Part shown: piece by piece, positions 52,101-64,000 of the stretch
Layout: every line of letters begins with the position of its first letter
How positions within the stretch are numbered: the stretch's first letter is position 1
Assembly: GCA_016946835.1 (NCBI GenBank)
Contig: JACVTC010000024.1
Span: 1,278,501-1,342,500 of the forward strand
Origin: Neocallimastix lanati (nom. inval.)
Lineage: Eukaryota > Neocallimastigomycota > Neocallimastigomycetes > Neocallimastigales > Neocallimastigaceae
DNA length: 64,000 bases
Direction of reading: 5' to 3'
Translations under genes and position numbers: made by a program
Notes under the pieces: model-generated
What the model was told of the DNA's origin: nothing
Database searches by the model: none
What the model saw: only the letters and a program-made list of their open reading frames with translations

Positions 52101-52304
52101 TTTTTAAAAATATAATTCTAATTGAAAAATTTAATTCTATATAGCTCTAAAAGAGAAATTTAAAAGAATATAAATTAAAGAATTTTTATGATGAAATTTA
52201 ACAATTGATATTTTTGTTTTACCAAGTTTTTCTGACCAGCATTCTTCAGCAAAAGCAATTGACGTTAATAATCCAATAATTGAAATTAACAATAAGTTCT
52301 TCAT
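47760..52304 (-). CDS. Secreted GH9 cellulase with three N-terminal fungal dockerins
   Basis: Endoglucanase-type glycoside hydrolase family 9 enzyme, probably a cellulosome component. Signal peptide MKNLLLISIIGLLTSIAFA, then three Cys-rich dockerin modules with pattern CWSEKLGYxCCxxC...GEWG...WCGI (at about 52250-51890, 51830-51680 and 51440-51000), separated by a short Ser/Thr linker (STKTTSVSTSEPT) before the third. The catalytic domain has the family signatures GGFYDAGDHVKFNLPMSYAM (nucleophilic water base Asp), HHRGSHGGYSP, and WDDDRNN-YVTNEVACDYNAG (acid Glu). The C-terminal 110 or so residues (WELEFQMPIGHVFDD, then RLKNTPWNGPLTANL) look like a beta-sandwich accessory module of unknown binding. 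Stop at 47760. The 27-nt exon 48431-48405 carries the catalytic Glu. More than a dozen GT-AG introns. Dockerins bind cohesin-like scaffold proteins in this phylum. Confidence 0.94.
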
Positions 52305-53949
52305 TTTAGTATATATTCAAGATTTTTTATTTATTTATTTTTCAATTTTTTTTTTTTTTTTTTTTTGTTAAATTTTTATTATTTTTCCTTTTATTCCTTT
52401 TATTTTAATTTTTTTTTTTTCATTCAATACTCTTTATTATAAAAATAAAGTTTTATTCTCTATTAATTAAAATATTCAATGTTAATAGAATTCACATATA
52501 TACATATATTAATTTTAATAATACATTTACCTGATAACCAGTACAGAGATTTTAAATTTAAATTAAACAAAAATTGAATGATAATGTTTTTTTTTTATTA
52601 TATGAAAAAAATATATATATATATATAGTTTTAATATTAAAAAATAAATGTAAAAATTATAATAATTAAAGTTATTTTTATTTTTATTATTTATGAGTTA
52701 TTTTATATGGCTCCATTTCATAATTGATATATAATAAGTAAATTAATACAATTATAATTAAACTTTAATTAAATTAAAAAAAAAGTCATAATTATTTAAT
52801 TTACTAAACTATAATAATTATAAAAATTTGTTTAGTCATTGTTTCATCATAAAAATTTAATTAAAACCTAAATTAAAACCGTTATTTTAAAATTGGTCAA
52901 GTTACACAAACATATTTATAATAAGGAAAAAAATAAAAAAATAACTTTTTAAATAATAAAAAAAAAAATAAAAAATAATATCATCATATTAAATAAAAAA
53001 TTAAATATATTAGTATTATTTTAACTTACATAATAATTATATATTAATGTAAAAAATAAATATTATTTTTTATAACGGTTGATGATCTCTACACCAATAA
53101 TCAATGAATTAATTATTATTGGATTTTAAAATAAATTTTAAAAAAATTGACCATTAGTTATAGTTTAGTTCTTAAAAAAGATAATAATTTTTATATTTTT
53201 TTTAAATTTAATAGAGAAAATGTTGAACTTCTCCACTCTATCTGTATAAGTAAAAAAAAAATAAAATAAAAATAAAGAAAAACTGAAATAATAAATAAAG
53301 TAAATGGAAAAAAGAGATAAAAATAATTACTATCTTATTTTCATCAAAATTAAAATATATAAGACTTGAAATAATATATATAAAAGACTTTTTTACATAT
53401 ACATATACACTATTTGATATTAAATCAATCATTCTTTTATATAAATATATAATTAAAAATTAAGCAGATAAAAAATTAAATACAAACTTTCATGTAATAA
53501 AAATATAAAACATAAATAAATAATGAATAAGATTTAAATTATCTTAAACATTATTAATAATGTACCCATTTTTACATTTATATTCATATGCTCCACATTA
53601 ATGTTCCACATTATATTCCACCTATTTTTTTATATTTTTATATAAATAAAATAATTTAATAATAAAATATTGGTTACATTTTTTTTTACGATTATTTATT
53701 TTTTTCTACGATTATTGTGGTATTATTTTTATTTCATAAATATGAATTATATTCATATGAAATTTAATGAATCATATATATATTTTATCCATATTATTAT
53801 CATTATTATATTATTATTATTATAATTATTATTAATTATTATAATTATTAATTATTATAATTACTATTAATTATTATAATTATTATTAATTATTATTAAT
53901 TATTATAATTATTATTAATTATTATTATTATTAATATTACTATATAGAT
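52305..53949. other. Intergenic upstream of GH9
   Basis: About 1.6 kb that should contain the cellulase promoter. T run at 52349-52366. No coding segment or defined regulatory motif identified; (TTA/ATT) irregular repeats begin near 53800. Confidence 0.6.
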
Positions 53950-54230
53950 TTTTAATGATATTCCTTCATTATTTTATCAAGATGTTGCTCTCAGAAGATG
54001 GAAAATTAAATATAGAAAAATTATAACGTCCTATTTCCAAATAAAGTTTCTGTAAAGGTGATTCTGGGACCATTTCTAAAATATATTTAATTCATTGTGA
54101 TTTTTAAAAATTTTATAAAAAATTTTATAATATTAATTAATTCGATAACTTAAGATTCATTTCCAGTAATTATCATAATATTGTCAACATAGAAGCCTAT
54201 AATACAAATTTCTTTATTATATTTATTACT
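53950..54230 (-). mobile_element. Ty1/copia reverse-transcriptase remnant
   Basis: The minus strand reads ICIIGFYVDNIMIITGNES at about 54220-54160, matching the copia-type RT active-site strand of the form LLVYVDDILIIGSN, with the second catalytic Asp replaced by Asn. Further down in other frames lies HLDKIMKEYH (about 53995-53965), like the YIDKILKEFNM segment that lies C-terminal to the active site in copia pol. Stops and frame changes separate the pieces, so this is an old, dead fragment. No LTRs were recognised. Confidence 0.55.
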
Positions 54231-55311
54231 TTTTTAATTAATTCTACCCGATTATATAAAAAAGAACAAAATAATAAAATATTGATTACCATTAATAATT
54301 TAAAGAAATAAAAAAAATTTTACTGTATTTATTTATATATTGAAAAATTTTTTCAATTAATTCTTATGGTTAAGTAAAATATTTAAAATATTTTTTAATA
54401 TTAATAATAATGGCTAAGTCAAATTTTAAAAAGTATAATTATTTATAGTTATGAATATGAATACTAACTTTTTGTTTAAAAACATAAAAAGAATATATAT
54501 ATTATTACTAAACATAACATAAATAAATTTAATAGATAATCATAAATATTACTTTTAATGAGAGACATTAAATAAAAAATGATATTTTATTAATTATATT
54601 ATCACTATATTAATTTAGTGTATTAAAGAAATAATTAATATTATTGAGAAATATATGAATAAAGTGAAATACATAGGATAAATTTTTTTAATATGCAAAT
54701 ACGTCGAATCATTATCTTCTTCATAATAAATTTTATATTTTATTTATATATACCAGTTAATTATATTATCATTATTATTATTAAAATATAATGAAACATG
54801 AAATAAAATTAGATATAAATTTTAATAGTTATGGAAATAACAATATTATTAAATATTTAATTGAATGTGAACCTAATACTTATATAAATATATACTTATC
54901 ATTGATAATAGCCTATCTGAATCATCCAAATAAGAATATAGCAATATTAATATTTAGTAATATAATTACATTTCATTACATATATTAATAGAAGAGATAT
55001 AATGTATTATTTAATTAGTGTTAGATAGATATGAAAATTTATATTAATAATCATTATATTCATTATAATATAGATTTTGATTATTTAGTACTATGAATTA
55101 TTCATTGTAAAAGAAACATATATATATATATTTAATATAAATAATGAAATGCCATTGTAATTAATAATATATATTATTATATATATTATTAATTACAATG
55201 GCATTTCATAGTGTATTTTATAATTATTATTCAATATATTAATTAGAAAAACCAAATATTCTAGTTAAATGAATTAATTATTAATACTTTTTTTACATTT
55301 ATATATATATA

Positions 55312-55351
<40 letters not shown>

Positions 55352-55935
55352 GAAATTTTTTATTATTTATTTAAGATTTTTTCTTTTTTTTTTTTTTTAA
55401 TAAAAAATTATATTTTCTTCCAATAACATTAAAAAATAAAATTTTTGATCTTAAAAATACATCATATTAATCTCTAAGAATTAAAATCGTCAAAGATCTA
55501 ATAATTTCTAAAAAAAAAAAAAAATTTAAAAAATTACTAAAAATTTTATTATAATAATTTCTTTATATATGATAAATAATTATATAAAATATATATATAT
55601 ATATTTTTAATAATAAAATTTTTGATTAAATTCATAAAAAATAATAATAATAATAATTATAATAATAAAATATAATAATAATAATAATAATAAAATATAT
55701 TAATAATTAATGAATAAAAAATTATTTAAATATTAACTCATAATAAATTAGATATTTAAAATAGATATTGTAGTTTTAATTTAATTTTTTATTATTATTA
55801 TATTTTTTTATTTTAAATCTTTATTACGTTAATAAATATTTAAATTAATATTTAAATTAGAATTATTATATCTGTTGTAATTTTTGTTGTAAGAAAAAAA
55901 AATTATTTTATTATTATTATTATTTTTTTTTATAT

Positions 55936-55985
<50 letters not shown>

Positions 55986-56056
55986 TATTGTTTGTTTTAT
56001 TAATTTGATAAAAGATTCATTTTATATGTTTTATTATTATTATTATTTTTTATTTT

Positions 56057-56097
<41 letters not shown>

Positions 56098-56314
56098 ATT
56101 TTGGTATTGTATTATTATTATTTTTTTTATTTTTCTTTCATTATTTTTATTATTATCATTAATTGTATTTGGTTTGGTTGCTATTATTGTTATTGTTATC
56201 TTTATCATTATTTTTATTATTATAGTTGTGGTTGTTATTCTAATTATTATTTAAATTATTTTTAATACCGTTTATTTTTTCACTCGTTTTTCCTGTTTTC
56301 CTGTTTTTATTTTT

Positions 56315-56358
<44 letters not shown>

Positions 56359-56507
56359 TGTTTATTTATTTATTTGTTTGTTTGTTTTGTTGTTTATTTT
56401 AGTTTTAGTTTTAGTTTTAGATTTTGATTTTGTTTGTTTATCAAACAAATTAAAAACATAAAATATATTAAATTAATTGAAAAAAAAAAAAAAAAAAGAA
56501 AAAAAAA
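54231..56507. other. Intergenic with long palindrome and T tracts
   Basis: No supported gene; a 65-codon frame at 54791 has no recognisable features. Contains the palindrome at 55144-55209, (ATT)n at about 55313-55351, and T runs at 55939-55984, 56060-56096 and 56318-56355. A TTTAGT hexamer is repeated near 56397-56420. Confidence 0.6.
55144..55209. repeat. 66-bp near-perfect palindrome
   Basis: The left arm starts ATGAAATGCCATTGTAATTA and the right arm ends TAATTACAATGGCATTTCAT; arms of about 30 bp pair perfectly around a tiny AT centre. Confidence 0.9.
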
Positions 56508-57423
56508 TTATTTAGATTTTGCTTCAAGTTCAGCATATCTCTTTTCACATTCTTCAAATGTACAAATATTATTAATATATTCTTTATATATCATCTTCTG
56601 ATGACGATTCGAAGTATTAATACAGGTTGTTTCTAATTCACGGGCCATAATCTTTTATGTATATAAAATTTTATATAAATATAAATAAATAAATAAATAA
56701 ATTTTATTAATATATATTAATATTAAAAATATTTTAATAAATGAAATTAAAATAAAAAATTATTATGAAAATATATTAAATTAATATAATAATAATAATA
56801 ATAATAAATAATAATAATAAATAATTTTACTTCTTGTAAACGATCACGATATTTAGTGACATCCTTCTTTTCTTCTTCAGTTGGTCTAACCACTGGTAAG
56901 AATGTAATTTCTACAGCATTAGACCATTGAGTTAATAAATAAGTAAAATATTGAGGAGCATTCAATTCAACCCAACATGGATTAAAATATTTAAATTTAT
57001 AATGAATTAAAACTGGTTGAATTGGTTTTAATGGATAAAAAGCACCGTTTTTAAATTCAACTTAATTTAACATTAATATTAATCATAAAATAATAATTAA
57101 ATATTAATATCAATAATAGTAAAAGTATAATGATAGAAAACAATAGTAATGATAAATAATATATATATATATATAATTAAATTAAAAATAATAGATTTTT
57201 AATTAATAAGTTCATTACATTATAAATAATTATTCTTATGTATATATAAATATTTATAAATATATAAAGAATTAATTCATACTTAAATATTTTCCATTTG
57301 AAGTAGTTCCCTCTGGGAAAATAACAATTGGTGGAATACCTAATGTACAAATACATATAAATATCATATATTATATTTTATTATATTATATTGTTATATT
57401 TAAAATTTTACGCATTTAGTTAT

Positions 57424-57462
<39 letters not shown>

Positions 57463-57811
57463 GCTTAAAATATTAATAGTTTTTTTATTGATTATATTAT
57501 CAAATATCTTTTTATTAATTTTATATTTTACCCTTAACTTCCCATTGTTCAGCATGTTCAATAATTTTTTTAGTAATACCTTTTCCCTTGGATGGGTTAA
57601 CAAAAACACTTTGCTAAAAAAAAAGTATATATATATAAATATTTATAACAATTTACATTTATTTCTTGATAGTATAATAATAATATTATTATTATTATCA
57701 TTTACCATAGCTTTTGCAACATAACCAACGAATGGTATTTCACCTATCCATTCCTACATAATACAATAATATAATATTTATTGTATTCAATAATAATAAT
57801 AATAAATAATA

Positions 57812-57844
<33 letters not shown>

Positions 57845-59489
57845 TAAATAATAATAATAATAATAATAACAGAATTACAATAGAGAAATAATTATATTAA
57901 TATTCTATCATTTAATCTATGATACTTACAAGAGCAACGAAGGATGGAACTACATCATAAAATGTAGTTAAAAATAAAATATCCATTAAAGATGAATGAT
58001 TTGAAACAATAATTGGAGCTGTTTCAGGCTTTAACATTAAATTAATAATTTTAGATATAAAATAATTAAAGTAAAAAAAAAATTTAATAATAAATAAATT
58101 ATATATATAAAAATTAAATAATTATATATATATATTATAATTATGATTATGAATAATATCATTATTATTATTATTACCTTTCCATCTTTATCTTTAATTC
58201 TTTTATCGTGAATATTAATAGAAGTAAAAGCGAAAACAAGTCTTAATGCAATACCAGCAAAAAATTGCATACCAATACGAATACCCATTTGTCCCTTTTC
58301 ACTCTTTGGAATAAGATCATAATCCATTTGATAATACTCTGATTCTTTATTATCAATATATTTTCCTTTTGTATTTTCAAAGAATTCACTAATAAATACA
58401 GGTATAGTACAACAGAAGAAAAGAATTAAAAATGATAAAAGTCTTAAAGGAAGGATAAAAATACATACAAGTACAACCTTTAATGAAAAGAATAAATATA
58501 ATATAGCATATTTTTAATATGTTTAATATTTATTAATTAGTATTATTACTTAAAAAAAAAATGTGATATTTAATTATAATTTTTATATTTAACTTCTATA
58601 AAACAAACAAATATATTGCGTAATTAATATAATAATAGCAAGAATAATTGTTATATATATATTATAATTAAATTTTGTTCAGTATGTAATTTGATTAATT
58701 GTTAATACTTACACCTATTTTTTTATGTAATGGATATTTTTTATAGTCCAACTTTCTAAAAGCTTCTCCCCTTAATCTCTTAGTGATGACATCAGAGTTA
58801 CGTACTGCTGGATCCAATGAATTAGCATCTATTAAATTTTAAAATATATTTTATAAGATAAAATAAAGTAATAATAATAATAATAATAATAAATTTTTTT
58901 AAAAAAAAAAAAAAAGAAAAAAGAAAAAAAAAAAAATATTAATTATCCATTAATTTACTTTTGCAATATTAATTTTGATATCAATAATAAATTTCATTAT
59001 TTTATATAAGTATGTATAGAATATTGTTAATATAATTCTTATTTTTTAATATTTATAATATATTATATTTCTTTCGTCTGTTAAAATGTCTAAATATATA
59101 ACTTAAATTAATTGGACATAATCGAAGTCATTTATTTTTATAATTATTAAAATAAATTTTTAACAATGAATATTATTATATAATTATTGCTTTTAATATT
59201 TTGCTTTTTCTGATTACTCAAAAAAAATACATAGACATCAATATTATTCTTTATATATTCATATTTAATGATTTTTATTAATAAAATTGATGGCTTATCA
59301 TTATAAAATACTACTAATATCTTATTTAATTTTTTATTAAAAAAATAATCCATTATTTAAACATTGCTTCTTAAGCAAATACTACAGACAGTAATCAATT
59401 AATCAATGATTAACTGATTTCTTACCATATTTCTTTACAAATTCTTCTGTAGATAATTCAAAAATAGAATCGTCAATTTCGTCGTTCAT
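56508..59489 (-). CDS. PlsC-family lysophospholipid acyltransferase (LPCAT-like)
   Basis: Membrane acyltransferase that re-acylates lysophospholipids, of the LPCAT1/2/4 type. Starts MNDEIDDSIFELSTEEFVKK at 59489. RNSDVITKRLRGEAFRKLDY precedes a hydrophobic segment, VVLVCIFILPLRLLSFLILF, a likely membrane anchor. The PlsC domain follows: block I NHSSLMDILFL (HxxxxD), EWIGEIPFVGYVAKAM, QSVFVNPSKGKG, and block III IPPIVIFPEGTTSNGKYLVE then FKNGAFYPLKPIQPVLIHYK, typical of LPCATs. It ends YAELEAKSK at 56508 after a short helical tail. No EF-hand region is present, unlike animal LPCAT1 and LPCAT2. About nine introns; the intron after VKG holds a 40-base A/T run. Whether the acceptor is lyso-PC, lyso-PE or glycerol-phosphate cannot be read from sequence. 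Confidence 0.9.
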
Positions 59490-61482
59490 TTTTATTGATA
59501 TATATGATAATGTACTTTATATATACGCTGAATAGGTAAAAGTATATATTATATTGAAATAACTATTCTTATATCAATTTTTTATTATTTTATTATTTTT
59601 TTATTCTTTTATTTTTTAATTTTTTAATTTTATTATATGTATGTTAAATACTTTTTATTGTTGTTTATTCTTTGGTTATATGAAATATTAATATTTAATA
59701 AATATAATTATTACATATATATTAAAAAATAAAAATAATAAAAAAAAATAATACATTAATAAATATTCTCATTTCTTTATTATTATTATTATCATTCTTT
59801 TATAATTTTATAATATTATTAAATTTATAAATATTTATATTATTATTACAAAGAACTTTTTTATAAATCTTTTATTTTCTTAATATATATTAAAAGACAA
59901 TTTTGATTATTATTTTATATATATAAAGAAAACAATGTAATAGAATTTATTTATATTTTTTTTTTTTTATTTATTTATTCTTTATAATTTGTTTTTTTTT
60001 AATTTATTTTAATTATTTTAAATAATATTTTATTTTCAATATTAAAACATTTTAAAGTTAACTTTTATTTTTTAACCTTGTTTTTTAACTTTTTTTTATA
60101 AAGAAAAATATATATATATACATAAATTTTTTATTTTAAAAAATAATAATATGTATATACATATATATATTTTTTTTTAATTATTAATTTTAATATTTGA
60201 TATATTTATTTAAATAATAGCTATTTATTTATTACATTCATTTGTTTTATTTTATTTTATTTTATTAAAATTTTAATTATATTTAATTAATAAAATAAAG
60301 AGGATGATAAAAATGATTATTATTTATTATCATAATTTATAGATTTTTTTTTTTTTTTTTATTTTTTTTTAATGTATTTTTAATTTAATTGAATCGAATC
60401 GAATTTATTATAAGAAATAATGAAATTGAAATGTAAAATACATTAAAAATCAAAAAAAAACTTTTTAATCTTTAAAAATTAGAAATTAAATAAATGAATA
60501 TTTAAAATAGATAAATAAATAAATTATAAGACAAAATAAAGAATATTAAAAATTTATTTATAAATAATATTAATTATAAGAAATCAACTAATTAAAATAA
60601 GATATAAAAAACCCTTTCTTTTCTTTTTGTTTCTGTAATTGGTGTGCATTAAAATTTTAATCATTAGTTGATGATTATATATATATATTATTTATACTTT
60701 TATAAAACTGTGTAAGTTCTAAGTTCAAAGTTCTATAAAAATTATTTTCTTATTTTTTTATATCTTGTTGAATTTTTAAATTCTATTTTTTTTTTTTTTT
60801 TTAATTAAAAATTCATGGTTTATATATCATATATATTATGGTATTAATATATATGATATGAAATTAAAATGAACTACATAAAGTGAATTTTTATATAATT
60901 ATATTTTTAAAAGATAAAATATATAGATAGATATTATCCATTTTATAATATTAACTTAATGTAAATATAAATACAAAGATATATAATTGTAATACAATAA
61001 CTATGACTAAATTGCTATTTTATTTATAAAATAGTAATTTAACGAAGTTTAAAAATATAATAATAATTGAATTTTTATTCACTTCTTTATAAACTTTTTT
61101 ATATCATTTTATTAAAAAAAAAAATTTCTAAATATCTTATAAAATTTAAATTAATCAATAAAATTAATAATTTATTAAATACTTTGAAAAATTTTCTTTT
61201 TTTGATAGTAAAATTTTATTTATGTCAAATAATAATATTTTTTAAAAATAAAATATATATATAAAAATAATATTTTTTAAAAATAAAATATATATATAAA
61301 AATAATAAAAATATAAATAAATAGTCAATTGAAATAAAATTAGAAAAAAGATAAAAGATATTTAAAAAATTAAATAGCAAGTAATAGAAAAATAAACCAA
61401 TATATATTTATTATCTATATAAAAATATATAAAATAGTAATATTTGTTTAAAAAAAAAGAAGCATATAAATAAAAAATAGCA
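59490..61482. other. Divergent intergenic region, LPCAT-like and SCFD2-like promoters
   Basis: About 2 kb between head-to-head genes. At 61222-61305 a unit of about 38 bp containing AATATTTTTTAAAAATAAAA is duplicated in tandem. Otherwise AT-rich without defined motifs. Confidence 0.6.
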
Positions 61483-63176
61483 ATGCAAAGATTAAATAAT
61501 AGACTGGATTCACCAAAACTTTCGGGTTTCAAATTAAATTCCTTTAAAAGAGGAAAAAATTCAAAAGGAAATGATAATTCAGGTAGTAATTCTAATTTAA
61601 CAAGTTTATCTTCTTCAGAAAATTCATCTCGTTATAACATAGTCAATCAAAATTTTACTAGTCTAACGGCTGGATTAATAAATAACATTTGGGAAAATCT
61701 ATCTATTCCTTTGGAAGATGCTGTTGTTTATCTTGATACTGCTATACTACAAGTATTAAAATATAGTTCCGAAACTGGTGTAGATATGCTCTACGAAAAT
61801 GGAGCCATTAATGTGAAAGATATTAATAAAGTTTCAGAAAATGAAAATGAAATTATAAGTTACGATAACAATAACAATGGCATATATATAAAGTAAACAA
61901 CGTTTCTTTATAAAAATAATAAAAATAATAATAATAAATATGATATCAAATGAACAGTATTTTTATATATAAATATAATAATAACATTTTTATTGAAATG
62001 AGGAATATATTATTATATTATTAGTAACTAAAAATTATTAATATTAAATAAAAAAGAAGAAAAAAAAAAGAAATTTTTATAAAAATTAAATTTTAAAATT
62101 CATTATTAAAAATTAATTATTAATCCAATAAATATTAAATATTTTATTTGTATATATATATATATATTACTTTATATAAATAATAATAATAATAATAATT
62201 TTCATAAAAAAATATTCTTCATCTATCTATTCTATAGATATCCAGAAACCAAGAAAATTGTATTTATATTATCTTCTTATTTAAATGACTATGAAATCAA
62301 AATAAAAAATATTTTATTAAATAATGCATACCAAGAATGCCATATTTATACATCTATTTCAGAATCAAGTCATAATTTAAGAATTCAAAGGGAAACGCCG
62401 AATCAAGATCGTGATTTAGGTTCAATTGCATTTCAATATTTACAAGGAAATGATGATGGATATTTTTCAAAATTTCAAAATAAATTGAAACAATGGATTA
62501 ATATGGGAAATGAAATGTAAAATTAATTTAATTTATTTCATATTTCATTAAATATAATAATATTAATATAATAATATTAATATAATAATATTTAAAATTT
62601 AAAATTTATGTATAATATTAAATATATATATATTTAAAATTTAATTCAATAACAACACCTACTTTATTTAATATTTAATATTCACATTGTTTTTTTTTTA
62701 TTGTTTTTTTTTTACACATCATAATCTATACTAAACATGTAACAAATATTAACATTTAAACAAATAGTCAACAAACTGGTTTAGCAGTTGAACATATGAT
62801 TTATACTGTAGAATATTTACCATTATTATGGTCGTTATATACATCAAATTTATTTTTATTACCATCCGGAGCAGACGTTTTCCCATATATGAATACAATA
62901 CAATATAGTAATTTTTTTTTTTTTATTATTATTATTTTTTTAATAATTTGGATTGTGTTATTATTACTAATATCAATAGTAGTAATATTTAAAATATTAT
63001 TATAAATTATCAATATTTAATATAATATAATAAAATTTAAGTCTTTATAAAATAATTGTATTTAAATATTTATTAATATGTATATATACATTATTATTAT
63101 AAATAAAAAGAAAATGTCGATCATATTGAAGGAGGTATTCAACTAAGCTTATTACCACCAGAAGAACAAGTAAATT

Positions 63177-63226
<50 letters not shown>

Positions 63227-64000
63227 ATAAATTATATCTCTATATTTTTATTAATAATGATCATTAATTAATGCAATTAATTACTAAATAACTAACATAT
63301 AACCTTTCTTTTTAGAATAAAATATATCGTATCAGTTCAGCTTTATCATCTTTATTAGAAGAATTAAATGTAAAAGATGAACTTTTTGCCATAGGTATAT
63401 TATATTAATAATATATTTATTATATAAATGCATATATAAATTATTACTATAAATATAAATATTTATATGAAAAATTATATTATTCTGCATTTATTTTATT
63501 ACTATCAATATAAATATTTATATGAAAAAATTATATTATTCTGCATTTATTTTATTACTATATATATAATATATATAAAAAGGTGAAACAGCTCATTTAA
63601 TTGCACGTGAAATAGTATCACATTCCTCTTCTTCATCAAGAAAAAAATCAGAAAGAACAGCTTCTTTAATATTAATAGATAGAGTATGTAATAATTATAT
63701 ATATATATATTAGATATTAATATTAGTCATTTTTTATCAATATTATTTTATTTATTTGTAAAAAAAATAAATAAATAAATAAAAATAAAAATTAAAAATT
63801 AAAAATTAAAATACAATAAAAAAAAAAATAAAATAAAATAAAGACTTTAGATATTGGTACCCCTGTTAGACATTTAGATAATTCTCTAGATAAAATATAT
63901 AGTATATTGACAAGAGTTTCACCACATTCTTATGACTTAAATATAACTTCAGATTATTTAATAAATAATAGAGATGATCTTGGTAATTATAATATATATA
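61483..64000 (+). CDS. SCFD2: SM-family (Sec1/Munc18) protein, SCFD2-like; partial at right edge
   Basis: Sec1/Munc18-like regulator of SNARE-mediated membrane fusion. Exon 1 (61483-61892) starts MQRLNNRLDSPKLSGFKLNS, a Ser/Asn-rich leader, then NNIWENLSIPLEDAVVYLDT, as in SCFD2 N-termini. Exon 2 (62238-62516) gives YPETKKIVFILSSYLNDYEI; exon 3 from 62768 gives QQTGLAVEHMIYTVEYLPLL and LLPSGADVFPYMNTIQY; further exons give EGGIQLSLLPPEEQ, NKIYRISSALSSLLEELNV and ETAHLIAREIVSHSSSSSRK. SLILIDRTLDIGTPVRHLDN matches the LLLVDRTLDLTGAVGHHGDN block characteristic of SCFD2 rather than of VPS45, Sly1 or VPS33. The gene continues past the end of the window. Intron 63391-63570 contains a 66-bp tandem duplication. 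Confidence 0.85.

Overview
This window looks like nuclear DNA of a zoosporic anaerobic gut fungus (Neocallimastigomycota: the Neocallimastix, Piromyces and Anaeromyces group). The evidence is an overwhelmingly A+T sequence with homopolymer tracts of 20-50 bases in introns and spacers, many short GT-AG introns, and a secreted family 9 cellulase carrying three cysteine-rich fungal dockerin (CBM10-type) modules. Two genes for motile-flagellum parts, a radial spoke head protein and nexin-dynein regulatory complex subunit 11, fit a fungus with flagellated zoospores. Genus assignment is inference. No tRNA, rRNA, CRISPR array or bacterial operon was seen.

Layout from left to right: radial spoke head RSPH4/6 (1-736, minus, cut by the window edge); WASP actin nucleation-promoting factor (1604-4247, minus); aprataxin with a plant-like extended N-terminus (5026-7606, minus); DRC11/IQCA1 (8446-13950, plus); MFAP1 splicing factor (14847-17413, plus); ERH (18198-18984, plus); ARL2 GTPase (19894-21315, plus); DHFR (23968-25080, plus); a LINE copy inside a TAAAA satellite (26133-28272); V-ATPase subunit a (29256-34954, minus); an accessory zone at 37000-47400; GH9 cellulase (47760-52304, minus); a Ty1/copia remnant (about 53950-54230); a PlsC-family lysophospholipid acyltransferase (56508-59489, minus); and an SCFD2-like SM protein (61483 to beyond the right edge).

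The accessory zone is the least ordinary part. It holds a tandem Hsp70 duplication, with one copy intact but lacking the C-terminal lid and the other collapsed into a pseudogene. A 5'-truncated LINE sits upstream of the pseudogene, flanked by a 14-bp target-site duplication, and the sister copy preserves a near-empty site. A third LINE 3' tail lies at 47286. Two GC-richer islands (37483-37765 and 46795-47200) have complementary segments expected of structured RNAs; one carries an 11-nt telomeric complement next to a U1-like 11-mer. Their identity is unresolved.

The housekeeping genes serve unrelated processes (actin, DNA repair, cilia, splicing, tubulin folding, folate, vacuolar acidification, lipid remodelling, vesicle fusion) and show no operon-like grouping. 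Exon boundaries were read by eye from splice signals and family similarity, so outer coordinates are firmer than internal ones.
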